DNA of 64,000 nt from Pseudomonas fortuita. Its GTDB lineage: Bacteria; Pseudomonadota; Gammaproteobacteria; Pseudomonadales; Pseudomonadaceae. The notes below the pieces were generated by a model. It had not been told where the DNA came from. It saw only the letters and a program-made list of their open reading frames with translations, and did no database searches. Each line of letters starts with the position of its first letter. Positions within the stretch are counted from its first letter, which is position 1. The DNA lies in NCBI RefSeq assembly GCF_026898135.2, contig NZ_CP114035.2, positions 5,063,501 to 5,127,500 on the forward strand, written 5' to 3'. The translations under genes and the position numbers were made by a program. Shown piece after piece: positions 8,432 through 18,079 of this stretch.

Positions 8432-9586
8432 ATGCAATTCAAGCCAGCCGTTACCGCTCTGGTTTCCGCCGTCGCCCTGGCAACCCTGCTCAGTGGCTGT
8501 AAGAAAGAAGAAGCAGCGCCCGCGGCGCAGGCTCCTCAGGTCGGCGTCGTGACCATCCAGCCGCAAGCCTTCACCCTGACCTCGGAATTGCCGGGGCGCA
8601 CCACTGCCTACCGCGTCGCCGAAGTGCGCCCACAGGTCAATGGCATCATCCTCAAGCGCCTGTTCAAGGAAGGCAGCGATGTCAAGGAAGGCCAGCAGCT
8701 GTACCAGATCGACCCTGCCGTGTACGAAGCCAACCTGGGCAATGCTCAGGCCAACCTGCAGGCTACCCGCTCGCTGGCCGAGCGCTACAAGCAGCTGATT
8801 GACGAACAGGCCGTCTCCAAGCAGGAGTACGACGACGCCAATGCCAAACGATTGCAGGCCGAGGCTTCGCTCAAGAGCGCACAGATCGACCTGCGCTACA
8901 CCAAGGTCCTGGCACCGATCAGCGGCCGTATCGGCCGTTCTACGTTTACCGAAGGTGCCCTGGTAAGCAATGGCCAGACCAACGCCATGGCGACCATCCA
9001 GCAACTCGATCCGATCTATGTCGACGTCACCCAGTCCACCGCCGAGCTGCTCAAGTTGCGCCGTGACCTGGCGAGCGGCCAGCTGAAGAAGGCTGGCGAA
9101 AATGCAGCCTCGGTGCAGTTGGTGCTCGAAGACGGCAGCCTGTTCAAGCAGGAAGGCCGCCTGGAGTTCTCGGAAGTTTCGGTTGACGAAACCACGGGCT
9201 CGGTCACCCTGCGTGCCCTGTTCCCGAACCCCGATCACACCCTGCTCCCAGGCATGTTCGTGCATGCGCGGCTGAACGCCGGGGTTAACGCCAACGCCAT
9301 TCTGGCACCGCAACAGGGCGTGACCCGTGACCTCAAAGGCTCGCCAACCGCCCTGGTGGTCAACCAGGAGAACAAGGTCGAACTGCGCCAGCTCAAGGCC
9401 AGCCGTACCTTGGGCAGCGATTGGCTGATCGAGGAAGGCCTCAACCCAGGCGACCGCCTGATCACCGAAGGGTTGCAGTACGTGCGCCCGGGCGTCGAGG
9501 TCAAGGTCAGCGAAGCCACCAACGTCAAGAAGCCGGGCAGCCCTGATCAGGCCAACGCGGCGAAAGCAGACGCCAAAGCGGAGTAA
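8432..9586 (+). CDS. ttgA: RND efflux periplasmic adaptor TtgA
   Basis: A 384-residue membrane fusion protein of the TtgABC (ArpABC/MexAB-OprM-like) pump, linking inner-membrane TtgB to the outer-membrane channel TtgC. The N-terminus is a lipoprotein signal ending ATLLSGC, so the mature protein should be acylated at Cys24. The lipoyl/hairpin/beta-barrel order is typical: PGRTTAYRVAEVRPQVNGII, then a coiled-coil hairpin around SLAERYKQLIDEQAVSKQEYD split in halves, then LAPISGRIGRSTFTEGALV. A GAGGA ribosome site precedes the ATG. First gene of the operon; ttgB starts 3 bases after its stop. Confidence 0.96.
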   Translation: MQFKPAVTALVSAVALATLLSGCKKEEAAPAAQAPQVGVVTIQPQAFTLTSELPGRTTAYRVAEVRPQVNGIILKRLFKEGSDVKEGQQLYQIDPAVYEANLGNAQANLQATRSLAERYKQLIDEQAVSKQEYDDANAKRLQAEASLKSAQIDLRYTKVLAPISGRIGRSTFTEGALVSNGQTNAMATIQQLDPIYVDVTQSTAELLKLRRDLASGQLKKAGENAASVQLVLEDGSLFKQEGRLEFSEVSVDETTGSVTLRALFPNPDHTLLPGMFVHARLNAGVNANAILAPQQGVTRDLKGSPTALVVNQENKVELRQLKASRTLGSDWLIEEGLNPGDRLITEGLQYVRPGVEVKVSEATNVKKPGSPDQANAAKADAKAE

Positions 9587-9589
9587 ACC

Positions 9590-12500
9590 ATGTCGAAGTT
9601 CTTTATCGATCGCCCGATCTTCGCCTGGGTGATCGCCTTGGTGATCATGCTGGTCGGCGCCTTGTCGATCCTGAAGCTGCCTATCAACCAATACCCCAGC
9701 ATCGCGCCGCCGGCCATCGCCATCGCCGTGACCTACCCGGGCGCCTCGGCGCAGACCGTGCAGGACACCGTGGTACAGGTGATCGAGCAGCAGCTCAACG
9801 GTATCGACAACCTGCGTTATGTATCGTCGGAAAGCAACTCCGACGGCAGCATGACCATTACCGCTACCTTCGAGCAAGGCACCAACCCTGACACCGCGCA
9901 GGTCCAGGTACAGAACAAGCTGAACCTGGCCACACCACTGCTGCCGCAGGAAGTGCAACAGCAAGGTATCCGTGTCACCAAGGCAGTGAAAAACTTCCTG
10001 CTGGTGATCGGCCTGGTGTCCGAAGACGGCAGCATGACCAAGGACGACTTGGCCAACTACATCGTCTCAAACATGCAGGACCCGATCTCGCGTACTGCGG
10101 GTGTGGGTGACTTCCAGGTGTTCGGTGCGCAGTACGCCATGCGTATCTGGCTCGATCCGGCCAAGCTGAACAAGTTCCAGCTCACTCCGGTCGACGTCAA
10201 GACCGCCGTGGCGGCGCAAAACGTGCAGGTGTCGTCCGGCCAGCTCGGTGGCCTGCCAGCCCTGCCTGGTACCCAGCTGAACGCCACCATCATCGGCAAG
10301 ACCCGCCTGCAGACCGCCGAGCAGTTCGAGAAGATCCTGCTCAAGGTCAACAAGGACGGCTCCCAGGTACGGCTGGGTGACGTCGCGCAAGTGGGCCTGG
10401 GCGGTGAAAACTACGCGGTCAGCGCCCAGTTCAACGGCAAGCCGGCTTCCGGCCTGGCCGTAAAACTGGCAACCGGCGCCAACGCCCTGGACACCGCCAA
10501 GGCACTGCGCGAAACCATCAAAGGCCTGGAACCTTTCTTCCCGCCTGGCGTGAAAGCGGTATTCCCTTATGACACCACCCCGGTGGTCACCGAATCCATC
10601 AGCGGTGTGATCCACACCTTGATCGAAGCCGTGGTCCTGGTGTTCCTGGTAATGTACCTGTTCCTGCAGAACTTCCGCGCCACCATCATCACCACCATGA
10701 CCGTACCGGTGGTGTTGTTGGGCACGTTCGGCATCCTTGCCGCCGCCGGCTTCAGCATCAACACCCTGACCATGTTCGCCATGGTCCTGGCCATCGGCTT
10801 GCTGGTGGACGACGCCATCGTCGTGGTGGAGAACGTCGAACGGGTCATGTCCGAAGAAGGGTTACCGCCCAAGGAGGCGACCAAACGTTCGATGGAACAG
10901 ATCCAGGGCGCCCTGGTGGGTATCGCCCTGGTACTGTCGGCGGTACTGCTGCCCATGGCGTTCTTCGGTGGTTCCACAGGCGTGATCTACCGGCAGTTCT
11001 CCATCACCATCGTGTCGGCCATGGGCCTCTCGGTGCTGGTAGCGCTTATCTTTACCCCGGCACTGTGCGCCACCATGCTCAAGCCGCTGAAGAAAGGTGA
11101 GCACCACACCGCCAAAGGCGGGTTCTTTGGCTGGTTCAACCGCAACTTCGACCGCAGCGTAAACGGCTACGAGCGCAGCGTGGGCACTATCCTGCGCAAC
11201 AAAATACCGTTCCTGCTCGGCTACGCGCTGATCGTGGTCGGCATGATCTGGCTGTTCACGCGCATTCCAACGGCGTTCCTGCCCGAGGAGGACCAGGGCG
11301 TACTGTTTGCCCAGGTTCAGACACCGGCCGGCTCCAGTGCCGAACGCACGCAGGTTGTGGTTGACCAGATGCGTGAGTACCTGTTGAAGGAAGAGGCCGA
11401 CACCGTGGCATCGGTGTTCACCGTCAACGGCTTCAACTTCGCCGGCCGCGGCCAGAGCTCGGGCATGGCGTTCATCATGCTCAAGCCGTGGGGCGAACGC
11501 TCCAAGGAGAACAGTGTGTTCGCCCTGGCCGAGCGTGCCCAGCAGCATTTCTTCACCTTCCGCGACGCGATGGTGTTCGCCTTCGCGCCGCCTGCGGTGC
11601 TCGAACTGGGTAACGCTACCGGCTTCGACGTGTTCCTGCAGGACCGCGGCGGTGTCGGCCATGCCAAACTCATGGAAGCGCGCAACCAGTTCCTGGCAAA
11701 GGCCGCACAAAGCAAGATCCTCAGCGCCGTGCGCCCGAACGGCCTGAACGATGAGCCGCAGTACCAGCTGACTATCGATGACGAACGTGCAAGCGCCTTG
11801 GGCGTGACCATTGCCGACATCAACAACACCCTGTCGATTGCCTTGGGTGCCAGCTACGTCAACGACTTCATCGACCGTGGCCGGGTCAAGAAGGTGTACA
11901 TCCAGGGCGAACCAAACGCGCGGATGAGCCCGGAAGACCTGCAGAAGTGGTACGTGCGCAACGGTGCAGGCGAAATGGTCCCGTTCTCCTCCTTCGCCAA
12001 GGGCGAGTGGACATACGGTTCGCCCAAGCTGTCCCGTTACAACGGCGTCGAGGCGATGGAAATCCTGGGTGCTCCGGCCCCAGGCTACAGTACCGGTGAT
12101 GCCATGGCCGAAGTGGAACGCATCGCGGGCGAGTTGCCGGACGGTATCGGCTTCTCCTGGACCGGCATGTCTTACGAGGAAAAACTCTCCGGCTCGCAGA
12201 TGCCGGCACTGTTCGCCCTCTCTGTACTGTTCGTGTTCCTGTGCCTGGCTGCACTGTATGAAAGCTGGTCGATCCCGATTGCCGTCGTGCTGGTCGTACC
12301 GCTGGGTATCATCGGTGCACTGATCGCCACCAGCCTGCGCGGGCTGTCCAACGACACGTACTTCCTGGTTGGCCTGTTGACCACCATCGGTCTGGCGGCG
12401 AAAAACGCCATTCTGATCGTCGAGTTCGCCAAGGAACTGCACGAGCAAGGCCGCAGCCTGTATGACGCAGCAATCGAGGCGTGCCGCATGCGTCTGCGCC

Positions 12501-12742
12501 CGATCATCATGACCTCGCTGGCGTTCATCCTCGGCGTGGTACCGTTGACCATCGCCAGCGGCGCCGGCGCCGGCAGCCAGCACGCCATTGGTACTGGCGT
12601 GATCGGCGGCATGATCAGTGCGACCGTGCTGGCTATCTTCTGGGTACCACTGTTCTTCGTCGCAGTGTCGTCGCTGTTCGGCAGCAAAGAGCCGGAAAAA
12701 GACGCCACCCCTGAAACTCCACGTTATGAGGCTGGGCAATGA
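9590..12742 (+). CDS. ttgB: RND efflux inner-membrane transporter TtgB
   Basis: A 1050-residue HAE1-type RND pump protein, full length for the family, starting [20 protein letters not shown]. It exports solvents such as toluene, antibiotics and flavonoids using the proton gradient. The proton-relay aspartates lie in [18 protein letters not shown] (segment 4), and the segment-10 lysine is in [16 protein letters not shown]. Two large periplasmic loops follow segments 1 and 7. Its last four bases overlap the ttgC start (ATGA), implying translational coupling. Confidence 0.96.
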   Translation: MSKFFIDRPIFAWVIALVIMLVGALSILKLPINQYPSIAPPAIAIAVTYPGASAQTVQDTVVQVIEQQLNGIDNLRYVSSESNSDGSMTITATFEQGTNPDTAQVQVQNKLNLATPLLPQEVQQQGIRVTKAVKNFLLVIGLVSEDGSMTKDDLANYIVSNMQDPISRTAGVGDFQVFGAQYAMRIWLDPAKLNKFQLTPVDVKTAVAAQNVQVSSGQLGGLPALPGTQLNATIIGKTRLQTAEQFEKILLKVNKDGSQVRLGDVAQVGLGGENYAVSAQFNGKPASGLAVKLATGANALDTAKALRETIKGLEPFFPPGVKAVFPYDTTPVVTESISGVIHTLIEAVVLVFLVMYLFLQNFRATIITTMTVPVVLLGTFGILAAAGFSINTLTMFAMVLAIGLLVDDAIVVVENVERVMSEEGLPPKEATKRSMEQIQGALVGIALVLSAVLLPMAFFGGSTGVIYRQFSITIVSAMGLSVLVALIFTPALCATMLKPLKKGEHHTAKGGFFGWFNRNFDRSVNGYERSVGTILRNKIPFLLGYALIVVGMIWLFTRIPTAFLPEEDQGVLFAQVQTPAGSSAERTQVVVDQMREYLLKEEADTVASVFTVNGFNFAGRGQSSGMAFIMLKPWGERSKENSVFALAERAQQHFFTFRDAMVFAFAPPAVLELGNATGFDVFLQDRGGVGHAKLMEARNQFLAKAAQSKILSAVRPNGLNDEPQYQLTIDDERASALGVTIADINNTLSIALGASYVNDFIDRGRVKKVYIQGEPNARMSPEDLQKWYVRNGAGEMVPFSSFAKGEWTYGSPKLSRYNGVEAMEILGAPAPGYSTGDAMAEVERIAGELPDGIGFSWTGMSYEEKLSGSQMPALFALSVLFVFLCLAALYESWSIPIAVVLVVPLGIIGALIATSLRGLSNDTYFLVGLLTTIGLAAKNAILIVEFAKELHEQGRSLYDAAIEACRMRLRPIIMTSLAFILGVVPLTIASGAGAGSQHAIGTGVIGGMISATVLAIFWVPLFFVAVSSLFGSKEPEKDATPETPRYEAGQ

Positions 12743-14193
12743 CCAAGTCTTTGTTGTCCCTGGCAGTAACCGCTTTCATCCTTGGCGGCTGCTCGCTGAT
12801 CCCTGACTACCAGACCCCGGAAGCGCCGGTGGCAGCGCAGTGGCCGCAAGGCCCTGCGTACTCGCCGACGCAATCGGCGGACGTTGCTGCCGCCGAACAG
12901 GGCTGGCGCCAGTTCTTCCACGACCCGGCGCTGCAACAGCTGATCCAGACTTCGCTGGTCAACAACCGCGACCTGCGCGTCGCGGCGCTGAATATCGACG
13001 CCTATCGTGCGCAGTACCGCATTCAGCGTGCCGACCTGTTCCCCGCGGTTTCGGCCACTGGTAGCGGCAGCCGCCAGCGGGTCCCGGCAAACATGTCGCA
13101 AACCGGCGAATCCGGCATCACCAGCCAGTACTCGGCCACGGTGGGCGTGAGCGCTTATGAGCTGGACCTGTTCGGCCGTGTGCGCAGCCTGACCGAGCAG
13201 GCGCTGGAAACCTACCTGTCCAGCGAGCAGGCGCGTCGCTCCACGCAAATCGCCCTCGTAGCCAGCGTGGCCAACGCCTACTACACCTGGCAGGCCGATC
13301 AGGCCCTGTTCAAGCTGACCGAAGAAACGCTGAAGACCTACGAGGAAAGCTACAACCTCACCCGCCGCAGCAATGAAGTCGGCGTGGCTTCGGCACTCGA
13401 CCTCAGCCAGGCGCGCACCGCCGTGGAAGGCGCCCGGGTCAAGTACTCGCAGTACCAGCGCCTGGTCGCCCAGGACGTCAACAGCCTGACCGTACTGCTG
13501 GGTACCGGCATTCCTGCCGACCTGGCCAAGCCCCTGGAGCTCAATGCCGACCAGCTGGCCGAAGTACCGGCCGGCCTGCCGTCAGACATTCTCCAGCGTC
13601 GCCCGGACATCCAGGAAGCCGAGCACCTGCTCAAGGCCGCCAATGCCAACATTGGTGCCGCCCGTGCAGCGTTCTTCCCCAGCATCAGCCTCACCGCCAA
13701 CGCGGGCAGCCTGAGCCCCGACATGGGGCACCTGTTCGCGGGTGGCCAAGGCACCTGGCTGTTCCACCCGCAGATCAATCTGCCGATCTTCAACGCCGGC
13801 AGCCTGAAGGCCAGCCTGGATTACTCGAAGATCCAGAAGGACATCAACGTCGCCAAATACGAAAAAACCATCCAGACCGCCTTCCAGGAAGTCTCCGATG
13901 GCCTGGCCGCGCGCAAGACCTTCGAAGAGCAGCTGCAGGCACAGCGCGACCTGGTGCAGGCGAACCAGGACTACTACCGCCTGGCCGAACGCCGCTACCG
14001 CATCGGGATCGACAGTAACCTGACCTTCCTCGACGCCCAGCGCAACCTGTTCAGCGCCCAGCAGTCGCTGATTACCGACCGCCTGTCGCAGCTGACCAGC
14101 GAGGTCAACCTGTACAAGGCGCTCGGCGGTGGCTGGTACGAGCAGACCGGCCAGGCCAACCAGCAGGCATCGGTGGAAACACCGAAAGGCTGA
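12739..14193 (+). CDS. ttgC: RND efflux outer-membrane channel lipoprotein TtgC
   Basis: A 484-residue OprM/TolC-family outer-membrane factor with lipoprotein signal ending FILGGC. The two OEP repeats are visible: the first includes [20 protein letters not shown] and the second [20 protein letters not shown], with the linking RRPDIQEAE motif. It forms the trimeric exit duct of the TtgABC pump. It overlaps ttgB by four bases and is followed by a strong intrinsic terminator, so it is the last gene of the operon. Confidence 0.96.
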   Translation: MTKSLLSLAVTAFILGGCSLIPDYQTPEAPVAAQWPQGPAYSPTQSADVAAAEQGWRQFFHDPALQQLIQTSLVNNRDLRVAALNIDAYRAQYRIQRADLFPAVSATGSGSRQRVPANMSQTGESGITSQYSATVGVSAYELDLFGRVRSLTEQALETYLSSEQARRSTQIALVASVANAYYTWQADQALFKLTEETLKTYEESYNLTRRSNEVGVASALDLSQARTAVEGARVKYSQYQRLVAQDVNSLTVLLGTGIPADLAKPLELNADQLAEVPAGLPSDILQRRPDIQEAEHLLKAANANIGAARAAFFPSISLTANAGSLSPDMGHLFAGGQGTWLFHPQINLPIFNAGSLKASLDYSKIQKDINVAKYEKTIQTAFQEVSDGLAARKTFEEQLQAQRDLVQANQDYYRLAERRYRIGIDSNLTFLDAQRNLFSAQQSLITDRLSQLTSEVNLYKALGGGWYEQTGQANQQASVETPKG

Positions 14194-14212
14194 TTGCGTC
14201 ATTAGCTGAATC

Positions 14213-14240
14213 AAGCCCACCTTCGCGGTGGGCTTTTTTT
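14213..14240 (+). terminator. Rho-independent terminator after ttgC
   Basis: GC-rich hairpin with 9-base arms (AAGCCCACC and GGTGGGCTT) and a 5-base loop, running into a stretch of seven or more T. It ends the ttgABC transcript and separates it from the porin gene. Confidence 0.92.
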
Positions 14241-14308
14241 GTTATCCGCGGCCTGTTCCGCCGCGAAGCGCTCGGACCAGGAAATTAATTAACCAACTGG
14301 AACATTCC

Positions 14309-14323
14309 GTTCGATTATCGCCC
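14309..14323. promoter_or_regulatory. PcaR-like operator upstream of the porin
   Basis: GTTCGATTATCGCCC closely matches the published 15-bp PcaR site GTTCGATAATCGCAC (13 of 15). It lies about 155 bases before the porin start and after the ttgC terminator. It suggests that PcaR controls the porin along with the pca genes. Confidence 0.6.
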
Positions 14324-14476
14324 CGTTCCGTTTGTGGCGAATTGCCTCACCCCCGCAAGACCCCGCAACATCCCCTCACGCAACGTTGCCCAAGTTCATC
14401 AAGAAAAGACCCGCACCTGCAGGCTCGATCCAGCAGTGCACCGGCTCGCCCCATAAAAACAAGAGATCCACGACAG

Positions 14477-15733
14477 ATGAGCACTTTGCAACCCGCACGC
14501 CAGCTGCTGCCCGGCCTGTTGGCCATGTCCTGCGCCCTCCCCGTGTTCGCCGCCAACGAAGGTGGTTTCATGGAGGACGCCAAGGCCACCCTCAACCTGC
14601 GCAACTTCTACATCAACCGCAACTTCGTCGACCCGGCCCACCCGCAGGGCAAGGCCGAAGAATGGACGCAAAGCTTCATTCTCGACGCCCGCTCCGGCTT
14701 CACCCAAGGCACCGTCGGGTTCGGGGTGGACGTGCTGGGCCTGTACTCGGTGAAGCTCGACGGCGGCAAAGGCACCACCAACACTCAACTGCTGCCCGTG
14801 CATGACGACGGCCGCCCGGCCGATGACTTTGGCCGCCTGGGTGTGGCACTGAAAGCCAAGCTGTCCGAAACCGAGCTGAAAGTCGGTGAATGGATGCCGG
14901 TGTTACCCATCCTGCGCTCGGACGATGGCCGCTCGCTGCCGCAGACCTTCCGCGGTGGCCAGCTGACCTCCAAGGAAATAGCCGGCCTGACGCTGTACGC
15001 CGGCCAGTTCCGCGGCAATAGCCCGCGCAACGACGCCAGCATGGAAGACATGTCGATGAACGGCAAAGGTGCGTTCACCTCCGATCGTTTCAACTTCGGC
15101 GGCGGCGAGTACACCTTCAACGACAAGCGCACCATGATCGGCCTGTGGGATGCCCAGCTCAAAGACATCTACCACCAGCAATACCTCAATCTGACCCACA
15201 GCCAGCCGCTCGGCGACTGGACCCTGGGCGCCAACCTGGGCTACTTCATCGGCAAGGAAGACGGCGCAGAGCGCGCCGGCAAGCTGGACAACCGCACCGC
15301 CTCCGCCATGCTTTCGGCGCGCTACCAGGGCCACACCTTCTACGTGGGCCTGCAGAAGGTCAGCGGCGACGATGCCTGGATGCGGGTCAACGGTACCAGT
15401 GGCGGCACCCTGGCCAACGATAGCTACAACTCCAGCTTCGACAACGCCAAGGAGCGCTCCTGGCAGCTGCGCCATGACTTCAACTTCGCAACCGTTGGCG
15501 TGCCTGGGCTGACCCTGATGAACCGCTATATCAAGGGTGAAAACGTCACCGTGGGCAGCGTGGATGACGGCAAGGAATGGGCTCGCGAGACCGAACTGGC
15601 CTATGTGGTGCAGTCAGGCAGCTTCAAGGACCTGTCGGTGAAATGGCGCAACTCCACCATGCGCCGGGACTTCAGCACCAACGCCTTTGATGAGAACCGG
15701 CTGATTGTGAGTTACCCGCTGAATCTCCTTTGA
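14477..15733 (+). CDS. OprD-family (BenF-like) outer-membrane porin
   Basis: A 418-residue outer-membrane barrel with a signal peptide (MSTLQPARQLLPGLLAMSCA, cleavage near VFAAN). OprD-family signatures include GFMEDAKATLNLRNFYINRN, FGVDVLGLYSVKLDGG, GEWMPVLPILRSDDGRSLPQ and the barrel end IVSYPLNLL. OprD members of the BenF/OpdK branch take up aromatic or small carboxylates. A PcaR-like operator upstream and the adjacent pca cluster suggest protocatechuate-pathway substrates such as 4-hydroxybenzoate. An in-frame extension back to 14228 crosses the ttgC terminator and is not credible as coding. Confidence 0.9.
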   Translation: MSTLQPARQLLPGLLAMSCALPVFAANEGGFMEDAKATLNLRNFYINRNFVDPAHPQGKAEEWTQSFILDARSGFTQGTVGFGVDVLGLYSVKLDGGKGTTNTQLLPVHDDGRPADDFGRLGVALKAKLSETELKVGEWMPVLPILRSDDGRSLPQTFRGGQLTSKEIAGLTLYAGQFRGNSPRNDASMEDMSMNGKGAFTSDRFNFGGGEYTFNDKRTMIGLWDAQLKDIYHQQYLNLTHSQPLGDWTLGANLGYFIGKEDGAERAGKLDNRTASAMLSARYQGHTFYVGLQKVSGDDAWMRVNGTSGGTLANDSYNSSFDNAKERSWQLRHDFNFATVGVPGLTLMNRYIKGENVTVGSVDDGKEWARETELAYVVQSGSFKDLSVKWRNSTMRRDFSTNAFDENRLIVSYPLNLL

Positions 15734-15736
15734 ATG

Positions 15737-15820
15737 CTTCGCGGGCACGCCCGCTCCCACAGGACCGGCACAGCTTTCAGACGCTGTGCTGCTCCTGTGG
15801 GAGCGGGCGTGCCCGCGAAG
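15737..15820. repeat. Paired REP palindrome
   Basis: Inverted REP pair: CTTCGCGGGCACGCCCGCTC at the left and GAGCGGGCGTGCCCGCGAAG at the right, with a loop of about 40 bases. It begins four bases after the porin stop codon. Confidence 0.88.
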
Positions 15821-15935
15821 AGGCCAAAGGCCCTTTGAAATAACCAAAAGAAATAATCAAATCCATAAACCTTCTTTGACGACATAAGCTGTAACAGCTT
15901 GAATAGGGCCCTGATCCCCGCCCCAGAGCCGTGAC

Positions 15936-16859
15936 ATGGACCTCCGCCAGCTGCGCTACTTCATTGCCCTTACCGAATACCGCAGTTTCGTCCGTGCCGC
16001 CGAGGCCATGGGCATCACTCAACCCGCCTTCAGCCGCGCCATCCAGAGCCTGGAACACACGTTTGGCTGCCCGCTGGTAGACCGCGCCAGCAAGGCGCTG
16101 CTGCCAACGCCCGAGGGCCTGGTGGTGCTGCAACACGCCCGCCGCCTGGTGCAGGGCGCAGCACAACTGAGTAACGAAGTGCTGCAAATGACCAAGCTTG
16201 ACGCCGGCGAGCTGCATTTCGGCAGTGGCCCGGCGCTGGCGGTACGCCTGGTTCCCGACGCCTTGCGCCACTTCATCGAGCACCACCCCGGCATCCGCAA
16301 CTCGCTGCTGGTGGACAATGCCGAACGCCTGGGCCAGGCCCTGCGCCGCGAACAGATCGAGTTTTTCGTCGACGATATCCGACCGTTCGAAGCCGACCCC
16401 AACTTCCATACCGAGCCCCTGTCGCCACGCCCCGGCCTGTTTTTCTGCCGCCCGGGGCACCCATTACTGGCCAAGGACAGCCTCTCGACCAACGACCTGT
16501 TCAGCTATCCACTGGCCAGCGCCCTGCTCGCCCCCGGCGTGCGCAAGCGCCTGGCCAACCTGAGTGGGCGCAGCGATTTCATCCCGCACCTGCAAACCGA
16601 GCACCTGGCCATACTGCGCAGCGTGGTGCAGGCCAGCAACGCTATCGGCACGGCCAGCGAGGAGGCCGTGGCCGATGACCTTGCGGCTGGCACCCTGGTG
16701 CGCCTGCACTGGCGCAACCTGCCGCCGGCGCTGGAGGTACTGAGCGTGCGTTGCGGGGTGGTCAGCCGTAGCGGTTACCGGTTGTCGCCGGCGGCGCGGG
16801 CGATGATCGAGACACTGGTGGGGCTGGATACGCCAGTGCGGGCTGCTGCCATTCGCTGA
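15936..16859 (+). CDS. LysR-family transcriptional regulator
   Basis: A 307-residue LysR regulator starting MDLRQLRYFIALTEYRSFVR. The HTH is AAEAMGITQPAFSRAIQSLE and the effector domain follows (GELHFGSGPALAVRLVPDAL, FFVDDIRPFEADPNFHTEPL). It lies between the porin and the pca genes, flanked by REP repeats on both sides, and no divergent partner gene is apparent. It may act on genes elsewhere; a link to aromatic catabolism rests on position only. Confidence 0.86.
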   Translation: MDLRQLRYFIALTEYRSFVRAAEAMGITQPAFSRAIQSLEHTFGCPLVDRASKALLPTPEGLVVLQHARRLVQGAAQLSNEVLQMTKLDAGELHFGSGPALAVRLVPDALRHFIEHHPGIRNSLLVDNAERLGQALRREQIEFFVDDIRPFEADPNFHTEPLSPRPGLFFCRPGHPLLAKDSLSTNDLFSYPLASALLAPGVRKRLANLSGRSDFIPHLQTEHLAILRSVVQASNAIGTASEEAVADDLAAGTLVRLHWRNLPPALEVLSVRCGVVSRSGYRLSPAARAMIETLVGLDTPVRAAAIR

Positions 16860-16910
16860 GCTGATGATAGTGGTGGCTGCGGGCTATCCTGAGCTATATG
16901 GGTTGCCAAG

Positions 16911-16992
16911 GCCGGCCCTTTCGCGGGTGAACCCGCTCCCACAGGGTTTCGTGGATCCCTGTGGGAGCGGGTTCACCCGCGAAAGGGCCGGC
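16911..16992. repeat. Paired REP palindrome
   Basis: Near-perfect inverted pair: GCCGGCCCTTTCGCGGGTGA at the left and TCACCCGCGAAAGGGCCGGC at the right, with inner GCTCCCACAGGG/CCCTGTGGGAGC arms. This is very close to the 35-bp REP consensus of P. putida. It lies between the LysR gene and the DUF962 gene. Confidence 0.92.
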
Positions 16993-17035
16993 ACTGGCAA
17001 TACACCTAGATCAGGCACACCAGGGAGGCACAACA

Positions 17036-17542
17036 ATGAAAACCCTCGTCGACCACCTGAGCCAATACGCCAGCTACCACCGCGACCCACGCAACATTGC
17101 CACCCACTTCGTCGGCATCCCGCTGATCGTGCTGGCAGTCACCATCCTGCTGTCACGCCCTGGCGGGGAGGTGGCTGGCATGTGGTTGTCCCCTGCCCTG
17201 CTGGCAGCGGCGGCCTCGGTGTGGTTCTACCTGCGCCTGGACCTGCGGTTCGGCCTGGTGATGGGGTTGCTGCTGGGCCTGTGCCTGTGGGTCGGCCAGG
17301 TGCTGGCCGTGCAGACAACTACGCTGTGGCTTAGCACCGGCCTGGCGGCATTCGTGGCGGGTTGGATCATCCAGTTCGTCGGCCATTACTACGAAGGCCG
17401 CAAACCTGCATTTGTCGACGATATCAGCGGCCTGATCATCGGGCCACTGTTCGTGGTGGCAGAAGCAGCGTTCATGCTGGGCCTGTGCCCGAACCTGAAA
17501 CAGGCCGTAGAAAACAACGCAGGCCCGGTAGCCATGCGTTAG
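17036..17542 (+). CDS. DUF962/Mpo1-like membrane protein
   Basis: A 168-residue protein with four hydrophobic segments, starting MKTLVDHLSQYASYHRDPRN. The conserved histidine motifs of the DUF962 family are present: YHRDPRNIATHFVGIP near the N-terminus and IQFVGHYYEGRKPAF in the middle. The yeast family member Mpo1 is an iron dioxygenase acting on 2-hydroxy fatty acids, so an Fe-dependent lipid role is possible but not shown in bacteria. The ATG at 17036 follows CAGGGAGGC. It converges on pcaC with a REP pair between. Confidence 0.85.
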   Translation: MKTLVDHLSQYASYHRDPRNIATHFVGIPLIVLAVTILLSRPGGEVAGMWLSPALLAAAASVWFYLRLDLRFGLVMGLLLGLCLWVGQVLAVQTTTLWLSTGLAAFVAGWIIQFVGHYYEGRKPAFVDDISGLIIGPLFVVAEAAFMLGLCPNLKQAVENNAGPVAMR

Positions 17543-17570
17543 AAGAACACGGTTATGTAAGCATTGGATG

Positions 17571-17662
17571 GCCCTATCGCCGGCAAGCCAGCTCCCACGG
17601 GGAATGCACTGCCCTCAGGCCTGATGCAATCCCTGTGGGAGCTGGCTTGCCGGCGTTAGGGC
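17571..17662. repeat. Paired REP palindrome (variant arm sequence)
   Basis: Inverted pair whose arms read GCCCTATCGCCGGCAAGCCA and TGGCTTGCCGGCGTTAGGGC. The core differs from the other REPs in the window (GGCAAGCCAGCTCCCAC instead of GGC..GCCCGCTCCCAC). It separates the convergent DUF962 gene and pcaC, so it also sits at the 3' end of the pca transcripts. Confidence 0.87.
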
Positions 17663-17673
17663 CAGCGCAGGTA

Positions 17674-18069
17674 TTACTGCTGCCGAGACTCGACACCCAG
17701 TTCATCCCACACCGACTCAGCCAGGTGGAACGTGGCGTTGGCTGCCGGAATGCCGCAATAGATGGCACTCTGCATCAGCACTTCCTTGATCTCGTCACGG
17801 GTCACGCCATTGTTGGCCGCCGCGCGCAGGTGCAGTTTCAGCTCATCGTTACGGTTCATGCCGATCAGCATGGCAATGGTGATCAGGCTGCGGGTGTGAC
17901 GGGGCAGGCCCGGGCGGGTCCAGATATCACCCCAGGCGTGGCGGGTGATCATCTCCTGGAACTCGCCATTGAAGTCATTGAGCTTTTCCAGGCTGCGGTC
18001 CACGTGGGCATCGCCAAGCACCGCACGGCGCACTTGCATGCCGGCGTCGTAACGTTGTTTCTCATCCAT
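17674..18069 (-). CDS. pcaC: 4-carboxymuconolactone decarboxylase
   Basis: A 131-residue carboxymuconolactone decarboxylase starting MDEKQRYDAGMQVRRAVLGD. It converts gamma-carboxymuconolactone to beta-ketoadipate enol-lactone in the protocatechuate branch. The family core is visible: TRPGLPRHTRSLITIAMLIG, DELKLHLRAAANNGVTRDEI, and SAIYCGIPAANATF. Length matches known PcaC proteins. The ATG at 18069 lies 10 bases after the pcaD stop, and it is the last gene of the cluster. Confidence 0.96.
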   Translation of the reverse strand: MDEKQRYDAGMQVRRAVLGDAHVDRSLEKLNDFNGEFQEMITRHAWGDIWTRPGLPRHTRSLITIAMLIGMNRNDELKLHLRAAANNGVTRDEIKEVLMQSAIYCGIPAANATFHLAESVWDELGVESRQQ

Positions 18070-18079
18070 GGCGTTTTCC

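Noticed and set aside
8342..9964. Minus-strand open frame of 540 codons across ttgA and ttgB
   Set aside because: Spans the ttgA start and the TtgR operator in reverse. It is a by-product of codon bias in ttgA.
10862..12739. Long minus-strand open frame (625 codons) inside ttgB
   Set aside because: Antisense to a well-supported RND transporter. It mirrors the GC-rich third positions of ttgB and shows no recognisable domain or ribosome site.
15737..17662. Possible CRISPR-like spaced repeats
   Set aside because: The recurring units are inverted REP pairs at irregular spacing in intergenic positions, without equal spacers or cas genes.
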